DNA from: Acanthococcus lagerstroemiae
Taxonomy: Eukaryota > Arthropoda > Insecta > Hemiptera > Eriococcidae
NCBI GenBank assembly: GCA_031841125.1
Contig: CM063106.1
Location: 44,939,806-45,003,805, forward strand
Length of the DNA: 64,000 nucleotides
Direction: 5' to 3'
The notes below the pieces were generated by a model. That model did no database searches. It was given only the letters and a program-made list of their open reading frames with translations, and had not been told where the DNA came from. The position numbers and the translations under genes were made by a program. Positions 1 to 10,404 of this stretch are shown here, one piece after another (the first letter of the stretch is position 1; the number at the start of each line of letters is the position of its first letter).

Positions 1-104
1 GCACATTAAAGAAATCTTTAATGATCTTAAAGCGTCTTATAAAAAAAGGCTTAAACAAGTTTTGAATCCTTTCAGGGTGGCACAAAGAAGCCTTTAAGCG
101 TATT

Positions 105-557
105 CATCATCATCATCATTATCATCATCAGGTGCCATATCCGTTGCCGGATGTTGGCAGTCGCGATTTCTGGTAGTTTGCCTTTGCTTTCGCCATGGTT
201 TTGTTGCGTTAGAGTTTTGTTTCTCTGGGCCAAAGAATGTGCACAGACGCAGTTCGCTTACTAGCCACGAGTTTTCACGACTTTGAGTAAGCTGGCTACA
301 ACCTGCACCTGTACAGTACCGAATCTTCCTGATCTGGTGGTAACATTCCGTGTGATCGTAGGTACTGTCTTGTTCGTTCGAACTGGCGGGGTTACAGGGC
401 GCGCGATCACTTCACCTCAATTTATACAGTCGCTGCGTTCACTAGTATATTAGGGTGGGTATTCGAATAACACTAGCTTTCCGACGCTGGTGGGACTCGA
501 ACCTGAGACGCAAGGATTTTCGAAGCGAGCACGTTACAACTCGGCCACATAGTGATT
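105..557 (-). mobile_element. tRNA-derived SINE
   Basis: On the minus strand the 5' end reads like a tRNA with both internal RNA polymerase III promoter boxes: an A box (TGGCCGAGTTG, about 549-539) and a B box (GGTTCGAGTCC, 503-493). A tRNA-unrelated body of about 350 bp follows, then a simple-repeat tail made of GAT units (131-105), as expected for a SINE mobilised by a LINE that recognises a microsatellite tail. The flanks look like a decayed target-site duplication: CCTTTAAGCGTATT at 91-104 and CCTTAGCGCATTA at 558-570. It lies in the intron downstream of the guanylate cyclase transmembrane exon. At about 450 bp it is long for a SINE. Confidence 0.7.
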
Positions 558-1191
558 CCTTAGCGCATTAATGAAGAAAAGAAGTTATTTCTAGAGGGGG
601 AGGAGTGAATGATTTGCTATAGGGTATTTCAACTATATTCGCCATTGCCTACTGAGGAACTTCCACATGCAGCCCTGAACGGGGCATAATATTTATTCAT
701 ACGAGCACAGCACCTAGAAAAAAGGGTATCTTATTTATTCATCCACTCCGATAGGTCGTCTAGTGGGTACCTAAAAATACAAGGAATTCGGGATCTTTGT
801 TCACTGAAGTCACATTAATAATTGTAATGGGAAAAATCCTCACTTCCTTTAGGTATATCTTTTAAACTCGCCATCATTTTTCACCCTCTCAAATTTAATA
901 CTGACACGCGAAGCTTAAAATTACATATACACGCCACACGTCCTGAACCACCTACACAAATACGTCAAACGCAAGTGTAAAACAACAAACACGACGATAA
1001 ATTCGCAGTATTATAAAAAGAACAACTATTCCGCACAGAAGACAAAATGCTTCTAGTGTTATAGATGGACAGTATAAATATATATTATTATAAGAGGCCT
1101 GCGACAAAACATATTATAGACTCGTTAACTGAAAATATTTATCACGCAAACTTTTTATTACAGTTTGCCTGGAATTTACGATACAACTTAC
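558..1191. other. intron sequence, nothing recognised
   Basis: This AT-rich stretch lies between the SINE and the donor site of the transmembrane exon at 1192. I see no exon, no TIR and no retroelement coding sequence in it. Confidence 0.5.
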
Positions 1192-1382
1192 TCGCGATAT
1201 TTTGTTTGAAGACGTGCTGTTGCTATCCGGGTCATTTATCTCGATCTCCTTGTAGTCGACCTTCCACAATAGACTATCTAGCTCTTGCTCATATTTCCAA
1301 TTTCTATATACAATGATCGATATGACTAGAAAAACGACGAGAAAAAACCCAGCCACGCTGAGTAATATCTCCAGTGTGTACG
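1192..1382 (-). CDS. receptor guanylate cyclase exon: transmembrane helix and juxtamembrane segment
   Basis: This minus-strand internal exon has an acceptor TTTGGGTTACAG immediately before 1382 and a donor GTAAGT starting at 1191. It encodes 63 full codons plus two bases of a split codon. A hydrophobic stretch of about 21 residues (ILLSVAGFFLVVFLVISIIVY) forms the single membrane-spanning helix. A basic stop-transfer segment follows (RNWKYEQELDSLLWKVDYKEI); the LLWK-DYK pattern is typical of the cytoplasmic juxtamembrane region just before the kinase-homology domain of insect receptor guanylate cyclases. The enzyme would make cGMP from GTP at the plasma membrane on ligand binding. The exon ends in phase 0 with a polar, Ser/Asn-rich linker. 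The kinase-like and cyclase domains are not in the window and should lie to the left. The split first codon joins in phase with the exon ending at 1510, which supports the model. Confidence 0.88.
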
Positions 1383-1509
1383 CTGTAACCCAAAAAAGAA
1401 TCATCCATAACAGAAACCTATATCAGCATACTTGAGCTCTTTATGTAGGTACTCGTCTATCAAAATCATTTTACAATATTTCTTACGTTACTCGTAGTTG
1501 GATACTTAC

Positions 1510-1600
1510 AAATACACCTTTCATTTTGAAATCCGCAATATGGTTCAGCTACCGGGGGCTTCCCCTTTGGCCACTGGATTTCTGATATCATACACAACTC
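1510..1600 (-). CDS. receptor guanylate cyclase exon: cysteine-containing juxtamembrane ectodomain
   Basis: This short minus-strand exon has acceptor CCACCTTGCAG before 1600 and donor GTAAGT at 1509. Its 91 nt encode a segment with the pattern IQWPKGKPPVAEPYCGF followed by a second cysteine (ERC). This W-P-x-G-K-P-P-V-A-E-P-x-CGF signature is the conserved membrane-proximal element of receptor guanylate cyclases, where the cysteine pair helps couple the ligand-binding domain to the membrane. A nearer acceptor (AG at 1583-1582) would give a 72-nt exon, but it breaks the phase with the 10257 exon, whereas starting at 1600 gives phase 0 on both sides. The exon ends in phase 1 and joins the transmembrane exon at 1382. 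It is too short to stand out as an open reading frame. Confidence 0.88.
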
Positions 1601-2238
1601 CTGCAAGGTGGCCGTACATAATCACGTTATTAAAACTAAGCTATACTATATTATCTAGAAAAAAAAAAGAAGAAAAAAAGTAGATGCTCGATGTAGAATT
1701 TTGAACGCGTTTCGAGATTTCTTTTTATAATCTTGAATGTATACATTACATGTTGGGGTACTCTTAGTAACAGACCGCGTGGTTACTGCTGGGTGTTCTG
1801 TCGATACATATGGATACTTGTTGACCAAAATGTAGTCAACTGCATTTCACATTCTCTGAACACTTGTTCATTATTTTGTCTAAGGAAATGTATAACTACA
1901 CAGTCGACTGTAAACAGAGTATTGACATTTGCATGGGCAATGCGTAAGAAAATGTGTACCTATTAAAAATGTTCTGGATTTCAATTCTGACATTTTAGTC
2001 GACGTTTCCATACGCACGTGTTTCACGGGAAATTCAATTGGAAAATTTGAGGATCTATTGTCTGAATTCATCATAATTTACGATTAATTAAATTGGATAG
2101 TGATGCACAAATAACAACATCACCTGAACCGGCCATTTGCAGAAGGGATACACTCAAACTCATTGTAAGAAAAATGAAAAAAAAAACGTCTCAGTTGCAA
2201 AGGAATGGGCGGTATAGATACCAGAAATCTACAGAGTA
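1601..2238. other. intron sequence with a dispersed repeat (about 1731-2010)
   Basis: Most of this stretch has no recognisable feature. About 1731-2010 resembles 51150-51345 in the same orientation. Shared blocks include GATACTTGTTGA followed by AAAATGTA, GAACACTTGTTCAT, ATTTTGTCTAA, GAAAATGTGT and TTTAGTCGACGTTTC-like sequence. This marks an old dispersed repeat of unknown class. Confidence 0.5.
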
Positions 2239-4230
2239 GGGGAGAGTGGCCCAAGATGACATAGTCGATAAGATGACATTTGCATATTCGAACGAAGGGT
2301 GCGCTGCAGGCGGTGAGTTTGAGAAACGAAGAAGAGAGGGCCATGTAATATTAATAACAATTACTGGTCTATGAGATAAGTTAGTATGAATCTATATTGC
2401 GAAATATGAAATAAAATTGTTATTTCCAATGAAAATTGTTAAAATCGTTCAGCTATTTGCCTGAGTTATATTGGACGAAATTCCGACGAAGACGTTAACC
2501 GATCACAATTATTGTCTTCCGGAGGCTGGTCCCCTTGCAGAGAATAGGGTTCAGAACCGATTCAATTTTTCGTTTTGATCGGGTTTGGGCTTTGTAGCTT
2601 CCATTTTGGTTGGTTTTGGTTCTGAACTTCCATTTAATTTGCAATAGGTTTTGGTTTAGGTCATGAGACCGTTTTAAAATACTGAAAGGGTCTTATTTCG
2701 GTCTTTCATTGCTGGGCCGGTTTTGGTTATGGTCTTCACTTCACATAATGAACCGAGCCGGGCTCAAAAAAATCTTTCTCAAACAAAATGAAAAACTATC
2801 ATTTTTGTAGTCAAATCAGTCGTAATTTGAAACCAACCATAAAAGGTGTAAACTACAGCATCGACTTACTTGGGAATTGGCAGGTTAATTATTATGTTGA
2901 TGAGTTCAAATATTCAGCTCTTTTATTAGGTACAAGGACAAAGAAGAACAGACAACGATTGACCGATTGGGATATTTTCATTTACTTGGTTTATGGTCTT
3001 GACGCAGGCATGAGCTTTCATTTCAGTCAGTTTTGGTTTCAATTAAACCTACATTTCAATGGTGTATGTTTTGGTTAACGACCAGTTGAGTTTAAGGTTT
3101 CAGGTCTTAATTTGGTCTTTTGTATTTTAAAGGGTTTTAGTAGTCTCATGAAATGTTGAATTTGAATGGGTTCCAGATTCGATTCCGGTTCCAAATAGTG
3201 GCCGAGAAGCGAAATGCTTTTAGAAAATCAATAGAGAAATGGAGTTTCCACTACAATTTCCAGTGCATTCTTAGCATTTAGTTCCTCCTATGCCCTCTTT
3301 TCGTCGAAATACACTAGCTACACTGGTGGACGGCAAACATGCGAAAGCGACGATTTCTTGAAAACTACCCACGCGAAAAATACAATTCTTCGCTTCAAAT
3401 ATTGGTCCCACTGTAGCGAGTAAAAGCCGCTATAAAGTGATCTTTCAACTGCGTAATGCTAAAAAAATAATCTGTTTACATTTTTTGTAACGTGTGATTT
3501 TTATTCGAGATAGGTATCAACAAGTAATGGTAAATTCGTTTTTCGTTATTTTTGGTCAAGAATAATTCCAAGTGAAAGAGCAAAAATTAAACTTCAAAGC
3601 ACCATATTACATATCCTTTTAAAAGTAAGTTTCAGTTACTTCTTACCATTTCGAAAATACGATACGAAAGCAAACAAGATGTTATATAGTGAGCGGAGGG
3701 CAAGATGATATACAACTAAAACTTTCATAATTTTATTAATTGAAATACCTTTTGTTTCAGACAAAATGATTAATTCTCATCGCACCAGAACTATTGAAAG
3801 GGGTTTTTGGACGGAAGAAAATATGAAATCTGTGATTGATGTCATCAAAGGAAGCCAGTGGTGAAATATGCACATAAGTCAATTTTGTACTTTGTTTTGT
3901 AATACAAGAAAGCAATTTTTGATTTTTTTTAAAAAGAAGCCTGAATTTGTCCACTTTTCACTTTTCCTTATGCTTTTTAGAATTGAAAAAAAAATATCAC
4001 CTATGTCATCTTATCAACCATATGGCCTAAAATGACATACTTACTTGAAAAATTTAAAAAAAAATCAAATTTTGAAGCATTTAAAAAATTTTAAAAATTA
4101 TGTAGCCCAGGGATAATGATAGCCACAGAGTTGTACTTTATTGGGTTCCAATTAGTTTTTTCTAAATGTCAGTAGTTCGCCCAAGAAATTAGTGAAAGTA
4201 AAACCTATGTCATCTTGGGCCACCTTCCCC
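2239..4230. mobile_element. DNA transposon with TA target duplication and GGGGAGAGTGG-type TIRs (copy 1)
   Basis: The left end reads TA-GGGGAGAGTGGCCCAAG and the right end is its near-perfect inverse, CTTGGGCCACCTTCCCC-TA, giving a TIR of about 26 bp with one or two mismatches. The TA dinucleotides at both edges (2237-2238 and 4231-4232) fit TA target-site duplications as in Tc1/mariner-type elements. The motif AAGATGACATA is repeated subterminally (about 2252, 2270, 4003 and 4023 in either orientation). The 1992-bp body has no transposase frame, so the copy is non-autonomous. The same TIR family occurs at 21852-22965. Confidence 0.75.
2560..3190 (+). repeat. G/T-rich degenerate repeat of TTTTGGT
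   Basis: Inside the TIR element, the motif TTTTGGT (or GGTTTTGG) recurs roughly nine times in about 600 bp on the plus strand, for example near 2604, 2612, 2650, 2720, 3030 and 3067. It has no fixed period and no reading frame, and looks like a decayed low-complexity expansion. Confidence 0.45.
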
Positions 4231-4916
4231 TAGGTGCCTTACAACACCAAGAACAAGTCCCTTCAAATATTTCTGTAAGTCCACCATGCAGACAGTCCTG
4301 ACAAGACTTCAAAATTTTGGAATGAATCCTTTTTACGTACACTGAATTTTGTATTAACTAAAAATTGTGTAAGGAAATGATAGCGTACCATTTGTATGCA
4401 TTGAAAAATATCTAAAAGATGTCCTACTATCGAAAATCATCATTTTGTTAAAAAACTGATAAAATACCTAGCATGAAAGATACAAAGAGATTCAAGTCCA
4501 AGACAATAAAACTAAAATATGAGGTAAAATATACATGGGAAACGAAACAACACATGCGTCTTAATGGGTTATATGAACAGAGTATAGAATTTTTAATATT
4601 CTGCTGGCACATATTTGGAGAGGTTACTGACATCCTTCAATTTTTTTGGCCGCAAACGGTGACGTCAACAGTAAGCTCGTATTTTCGAGAACTCGATCGG
4701 AATATGATGATATAAAGGCTGGATAAAAGAAAATGTTGCTTGTCTCAATCTAGCCTTACATAGCAAACGATGTGCGAAACTGATGAAATGGTTGAATACA
4801 AAAACGGGCCTTTTCTATTTTCGCAGCCCAGATACTTGAAGGAGCTCACTTGTTCTAAACCATAGTTTTCACGGACAAGTTTGCTGCGGACTGGTTATTT
4901 TCCTTTGAAGGCCATC

Positions 4917-5513
4917 GGTTTTCCAAACTGCCCTAATTCCATTATTACAAATGTTGGGAAATCGAAAAAAACAGTTTCCTGCATTAAGTTGGTAACACCA
5001 AAAGTATGTTATAGGTGATATCGAAAGAGTAAGATTTTCAGAGACGATTGCGCTGACAAGTAACATTTCAAGTCATCTTCAACGGGAATTATTACGAGTC
5101 AAAGTTGAAACATCTTGGATTTGGGGCAGTTTGGCACACCAAATGGAGATTGTATACTGCAGAAGCAAGAAAACTTAACAAACTGTAACGAAGACGATTG
5201 AAAAAATAGTGTAATCAACAATAATAAACAGCAATATTTTTCATTCACTTAGTAATATTAATATTAAATTACTTCTTCCTCACTAACAATCCAGCGGTAT
5301 CAGAAAACAATCACACGAAGGGGTTCGTCTGTCGTTAGTGTCCCTTTGGAATACCACTTTTCTTAACCTAGATTTTCAGTGCATAGAATACAAAAGAAAT
5401 AGGTAGATATTCGGTACAATCGTTGCCTATACACATAGTGCACCACTTGGGTAGCTAGGTAGCGCTGCTAACTCAATTTTAGTAAAAGTGGAATTAGGGC
5501 AGTTTGGAAAACC
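4917..5513. repeat. 24-bp perfect inverted repeat pair, possible decayed TIR element
   Basis: The block 4917-4940 (GGTTTTCCAAACTGCCCTAA plus TTCC) is repeated as a perfect reverse complement at 5490-5513. A related GGGGCAGTTTGG occurs between them at about 5121. The 550-bp interior has no coding sequence. It could be a MITE, but no target-site duplication is apparent next to the arms. Confidence 0.45.
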
Positions 5514-5747
5514 ACTCCTCATATGATTGCGAATGAGCAGGGAGCAGATAACACTACACAATAATTTGAGGTTTCCTAAAAAAAACAATGACATGAGAAT
5601 ATATGATTTTGTATGTATTTTCAACGAGGAATTTAATACTGATGTTAATTTTTTAATTATAGTTCATCCCTCCCTCTCCTGTCTTAAATGCAAATTTTAG
5701 CATTATCAAGATGATACTACTGATCAAACAACTATACGCGTTCAGTA

Positions 5748-7078
5748 CAGTGAACTCTAATATACTAACTGGAATGTGCGCGCTCATCGTAAGGCCAAAA
5801 CTGTGTGTTAGAAAGAGAGAGTGAGTAGGTTACGGCAGATACTTGTTTTCTATCTTTCTCAGAAGCATTATGTTAGAGCGTGTCTACGCGATGCCACATA
5901 TAAATTTGCGCTAAAAATTGTAATTAAATAATTCATTTTTTCAAGAATAGTTCAGAAGGGTAGAGGATTTGAGCTTCAAGGTAATAAAATAAGTTTTACA
6001 ATTCTGTTCACGAGCTGAATGAAAGAAAGAGTAGAAATGATGATGATTTTTCGTTGCTAAATATCAGCTGTTTCTTCGTTCTAATATCAGCTGTTCTTCG
6101 TTCTTTATCAGTTTGTATTTTCATTAGTTACCGGGCTTACCATAGATTGTTACAGTTACCGTTACCGGCTTCGTGTACTGAAAGATCAATTTTCCTGTTG
6201 AAATTGAATGGCTGGGTGGAAAAAGGACGATTTTCAATATTCGCCCGTTTTCCACCCAGCCTTTCAATTATTGTATCGTGAATTGTGCTGTTTTTCTCAC
6301 GAGTGAAGTGGTACAATTCTTCGAATAAAATAGGTACATTCATCACGAGATATCTATGATTAGATTATGGTGCACAGCTGCGCAGCTTACAATTGTACGT
6401 CGAGATATAGCAGAGCGTCCGACATTAAATTTCACAAGTGCGTCTATTTATCATTAGTAGGTACAAGTCTATGCGAACATAAATTTTGTCGCTGATGTTA
6501 AATGTTCATTGTTAATTGGTCTACGTTTACAGATTTCCACTAAAAAATAATGAACTGAGATTAAAATGGTTGAACGCCGTTCGAAGGCACAATTTCGTGC
6601 CGAACGCACTTACAAAGATTTGTAGAGAATTGAAGCAAAACAAAAATTCACACGTTTATTCGAGAAATCAAAAACAAATAGTAGGAGAAAAATTACGAAG
6701 CCAATGAAACAATAATCATCTACAATTTACTTGCGAGTTGACTTCAGGATTCTTCCAATCGTTTCCTCTCTAATTTCATACTTTATTTCATAGGAAAACG
6801 CTCAATAAAATTCCACCCTTCAATTAATTCATTAGTAAGTAGTACTCGATAAGTAATTATTAACGGGATAATGACAGAAAATCGCTAGAAATTTCCGAAG
6901 TTAGTGAAATTCGAAAAATATTATATACGCGCCCACCTCGTATAATGCAATAAACAAGGATAGAAAAACATTTTCTGCCGTAACTCGCTTTCCCTCTCTT
7001 TCTAACGCAGTGGATCGTTCTTCGTTGTACGTGTACAGTGGAGCGCGCACATTCCAGTTAGTATATTAGAGTTCACTG
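5748..7078. mobile_element. non-autonomous hAT-like element, perfect 8-bp TSD
   Basis: The ends are inverted copies: CAGTGAACTCTAATATACTA and onward through GGAATGTGCGCGCTC on the left, with the same sequence reversed ending at 7078 (TIR of about 39 bp). A shared inner block (GTTAGAAAGAGAG and TACGGCAG) follows in both arms. The 8-bp direct repeat GTTCAGTA lies immediately outside (5740-5747 and 7079-7086). An 8-bp duplication with CAGTG ends fits the hAT superfamily. The 1331-bp body contains no transposase frame. A strong central hairpin sits at 6201-6270. Confidence 0.85.
6210..6261. repeat. perfect 14-bp stem hairpin in the hAT-like element
   Basis: GGCTGGGTGGAAAA at 6210-6223 pairs perfectly with 6248-6261 across a 24-base loop. 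The stem extends outward about ten more base pairs with one mismatch (AATTGAAT against TTTCAATT). Confidence 0.7.
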
Positions 7079-7086
7079 GTTCAGTA

Positions 7087-7819
7087 TAGTTATCCATATC
7101 AGTGTAGGCATTCCTGGACGACAAAAAGGAATAAAAAGTGAAAATTTGAATAAAATTTTAATTTTGAATATGGAAAACGATAGGTTCTTCAGAAAAATGG
7201 TTAACGCCATCGAATTCAGCATTCAAAATACAGCTAAAATCATATAATCTCATACATTGTTTTTTATGCTGTTGTGTAGTGTACGTAATGGTTCGCACAG
7301 TTCATCATTTAGATTTAGAAGCAGAACATTTACTCGGTATGAGAAGTGCTGACAATGAAACCACCGACCAGACTGATAGGGGCACTATGGAATGAAACTC
7401 TTCTGCTTCCGCAAGTATATGATTTTTTTTTTAATGTCAGAAGAAATTCATTCCGGAATGAATCCTTTCTGCCGCCAATAGGAGTAAGTGACGTCATGTT
7501 TCATTTTCTGCTTACAGTGCTTAGAATGAATTCTTTATGTGCCTCAACGACCCGGCATACTTTCTACACCCTGAAATTATGCCTAACTCATATACCTCAA
7601 AAAAGTGGAATGAAACACTTCTGCAAATGGACTGTTCAACTATAATTATTGCAATTCCAACTGATATTAAAAACTTCATGTATTTGCTGGGCTCAGGAAC
7701 TCAAGTACTCGCATCATTGTTTAAGGAAGCAAACGTTCTACCCATGTTCACTGTCCCGCTTCGAGAGAAATGTTATAACCTGGTTTGGATTGGCATCACT
7801 ATTATTGAAATTGATGTTT
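7087..7819. other. intron sequence, nothing recognised
   Basis: Several short open frames occur but show no domain signature. GGAATGAAACTCTTCTGCTT-like wording recurs loosely at about 7389 and 7610, and may be a decayed repeat. Confidence 0.4.
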
Positions 7820-7925
7820 CCTTCTGGTCTCTGATACGATACTCGAAAGAGTATTTCCGGGGTTAGAGGTGGTGTCTGGGGAACCAATTTGGCATGCGTG
7901 CATCGCCATACGCTCCACCAAACAT
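7820..7925 (+). mobile_element. 3'-UTR fragment of the R1/Jockey-type LINE
   Basis: This stretch matches 9240-9345, the 3' tail of the neighbouring LINE, over about 100 bp. Shared blocks include the GATACTCGAAAGA-like block, TTTCCGGGG, GCATGCGTGCATCG and CATACG followed by CACCA. It is a separate, very short 5'-truncated copy in the same orientation, about 1.4 kb upstream. Confidence 0.65.
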
Positions 7926-8209
7926 TTAAAATTGATGTTAAACATCCTTTAGTGGTGCCAGAAGTTTTTTTTTTGTAGGTGGTTACCGAGTTACTACCAA
8001 GCTACAAAGATTTAAAATTGAAGTCGACAAGCAACAAAAATTGTCTTCCAGTTGTCAACTTCTGTTTCAAAAGTGAAATAAGCAAAAAACTCTTGTACAT
8101 TTTCAAAAATCTCTTCTCAAGCCACCTTATTATCACTTTACTACGTAGGTTTTCGACCTCTTTTTTTTTTTTTAAATTTTGTAAGTTTTTTGATTATTAT
8201 AATTAATTA

Positions 8210-9410
8210 TTATTATTTGGGACTGTGGTTCGACGGGAAGTTATGTTTCCGAGAGCACTTCCGACGGACAGCTGAGAAGACGGGTCGAGTAGCTGGACAG
8301 CTGTCCCGTCTGATGTCGAACCTAGGGGGACCTAGGGAGACGCGGAGAAAGATGTATGTGAACGTCATCATGTCGGTCCTCCTATACGGGGAGCCAGTAT
8401 TTGCCAGTAATGGCGACGCCATCGAGATCCCATACAGAAGGGCGGAGATGGAGAAGATTCAGAGAAAAGCCGCGATAAGGTGTGTCAGTGCGTACCGCAC
8501 TGTTTCTTCGGAGGCAGTAGGCGTGTCAGCGAGTATACCGCCGATCGAACTCAAGATCGGCGAAATAGCGGAGGTATACGGTGCGAAAAAGATAGCGAAG
8601 ACGAAACGGGAAGCACTTCGGGTCGAGCGAGCATCCAGCAGGACACGCTTCGGAAGTGGAAGGACACGCTCGCCCATTCGACCAAGGGCGAGTGGACCTG
8701 AGCACTAATACGCGACCTCGATGGATGAGCAGGAAGATCACACGGAGAGCTGAACTCCCACCTGACCTAAGTCCTGAGCGGCCACGGGTGCTTCGGCACG
8801 TACCTATATCGGATGTCGATATAGCGCCGAGCCCTGTGTGCGTACAGTGTGATCGAGGGGCGGAGGACATACCTTGGCACACCCTGTTCGAGTGTGAGGC
8901 CCGGGAGCAGGAAAGGCGCGGAACGGCTACAACAGCGATCGATCCCGGCGGAAGAAGCGATGAAGACGACGGCGTGATCAGCCGCCTCGCGCCGGACACC
9001 TTGGTTACGGAGATGATGAAGAACCGAAGCAGTTGGAACCGGGTGTCGGCCTTTGTCTCGGCCATCATGAAGAGGAAAATGCAGACGAAGTGGTCAAGGC
9101 AGAGGGCCGGCGACGTACCAAGCTCGGCCCACACCGTCGAATAGGAGAACTCTGTACCATCCTAGGAGGAGCTGCTGCGGTTGCGCTGCGGATTCCCCGG
9201 TAGGGCTCCCTTGTGGCACGGCGAAATGGGGACTCGAGCCTGGCCACTGATGCGACACTCGAAAGACTAGTTTCCGGGGCCGAAGATGCGGTGCCATAGG
9301 GGCCACTTTCGCATGCGTGCATCGTCATACGTCCCACCACACTATTATTTGCATGCGTGGGTATGGGTATGGGTGTGTGTGTGTGTTTGTGTTTGTGGGG
9401 GCACAAATAA
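8210..9410 (+). pseudogene. 5'-truncated R1/Jockey-type non-LTR retrotransposon, ORF2 C-terminus
   Basis: The translation begins inside the reverse transcriptase thumb (YLGLWFDGKLCFREHF). It continues with the KIQRKAAIRCVSAYRTVS and SIPPIELKIGEIAEVYG region that is conserved in arthropod R1/LOA/Jockey-group elements. The frame then shifts once or twice near 8600-8700. It resumes at about 8680-9144 with a C-terminal CCHC finger (CX2CX9HX4C, CVQCDRGAEDIPWHTLFEC) followed by EAREQERRGT. The stop is at 9144. A 3' UTR of about 250 bp ends in a GT-rich microsatellite near 9361-9400. Endonuclease, palm and fingers are missing, so the copy is dead on arrival. Base composition is more GC-rich than the surroundings, as expected for an inserted element. 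Confidence 0.85.
9359..9400 (+). repeat. GT-rich microsatellite
   Basis: GGGTATGGGTATGGGTGTGT is followed by further GT units at the 3' end of the LINE fragment. It is probably part of the element's tail. Confidence 0.7.
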
Positions 9411-9462
9411 TACTCTGTACTCGGAGACCACTGAGACCTTTAGGATATTATCTGCATTATCT

Positions 9463-9890
9463 TCCACCTTGTTCTCCCAATGATACTAAACAGGACCTGT
9501 ACCAGAATTCTTCTGTGGAATTCGTGGTGTTGACCCTTACAAAGTGATACAAATATTGACTTGTGAGCGGAGCGAATAATGTTTTTTTCAATTTACAAAA
9601 GAATCTCTGTATCACTGCGAAAAAATTATATTTCGAATGATCGGGAAGCGGGGTGGGGTTGTCACCCAAATTCTTCCACCTTGACTTCCTAATGACACTA
9701 AACAGGACCTGTACCAGAATTCTTCTGTGGAGTTTGTCGTATTGACCCTTAAAAAGTGATGAAAATATTGGCTTGTGAGCGAAGCGAATAACGTTTTTTT
9801 TTTTCAATTTACAGAAGAATTTCTGCATCACTGCAAAAAATTATATTTTGAATGATCGGGGGGCGAGGTTTTCACCCGAATTCCCTTTAA
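9463..9890. repeat. two tandem copies of a 212-bp unit
   Basis: The block containing CAGGACCTGTACCAGAATTC and TTCTGTGGA at 9491 recurs at 9703, an offset of 212 bp. The shared sequence runs through TTGTGAGCG-AGCGAATAA, a T-run, a TTTACA-AAGAAT block and GAATGATCGGG. The copies are about 90% similar. No terminal repeats or coding potential are seen. Confidence 0.75.
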
Positions 9891-10256
9891 GATCGGCTAC
9901 GATACCAAATACTAGTCGGTAGGAATCTCATGTTGGGGAGAAGAAGTGGACATTAAACGTTTGCTTACTTAACCGACAATATACTATACAGTTCCACGAG
10001 AAGAAAGAAAAAAAGAAAAAAGAAATACGATTAGGGGCACAACAACGGAGAGTCTCACGGTGTCAGGGCATCCATTCAATTTTAATGAGCCCCAGTAGAC
10101 GATAACGTTTTTGATTTACAAACTGTTTCATTTCTTCTTTTTTTTTTGCTTTTTAAAAAATCAGTGATGGACACATGCTCTGAACACCCACTCATAGTAT
10201 AACGTTGTTGCACCTCTGTGGTTAAGAATTAGTTTTGCTAAGTATTGGAGAATTAC
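9891..10256. other. intron sequence, nothing recognised
   Basis: This is AT-rich sequence with a T-run, next to the donor of the 10257 exon. No repeat or coding signal is seen. Confidence 0.45.
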
Positions 10257-10404
10257 CGGCAAGTTTCTTTGAGTTTCGGGCAGCTTAGTGAATATGGCCA
10301 CCGGATAGAGACCATGCTTCGACGAGTTGTGACGATCAGGCTGCAGTGCTAAGACCGTGTAATTGCCCTCGGCGTCCCCGTTCTCGTCAATATGCACCAT
10401 GTAT
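10257..10404 (-). CDS. receptor guanylate cyclase exon: C-terminal part of the ligand-binding domain
   Basis: This minus-strand exon has acceptor TTCTTCGAATTATAG before 10404 and donor GTAATT at 10256. It encodes one base of a split codon and 49 codons. The central motif YMVHIDENGDAEGNYTVLAL is the highly conserved end of the extracellular ligand-binding domain of receptor guanylate cyclases (a YMV-IDENGDAEGNYT signature). GLYPVAIFTKLPE follows, matching the family's GLYPVG-F strand. The split codon GG|A joins it in phase to the 11966 exon, and it ends in phase 0, joining the 1600 exon. The neighbouring ectodomain and juxtamembrane exons on the same strand confirm the identity. Confidence 0.92.

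Noticed and set aside
9065..9406. 113-codon minus-strand frame over the LINE 3' end
   Set aside because: It is a shadow of the antisense of the CCHC finger region and the GT microsatellite.
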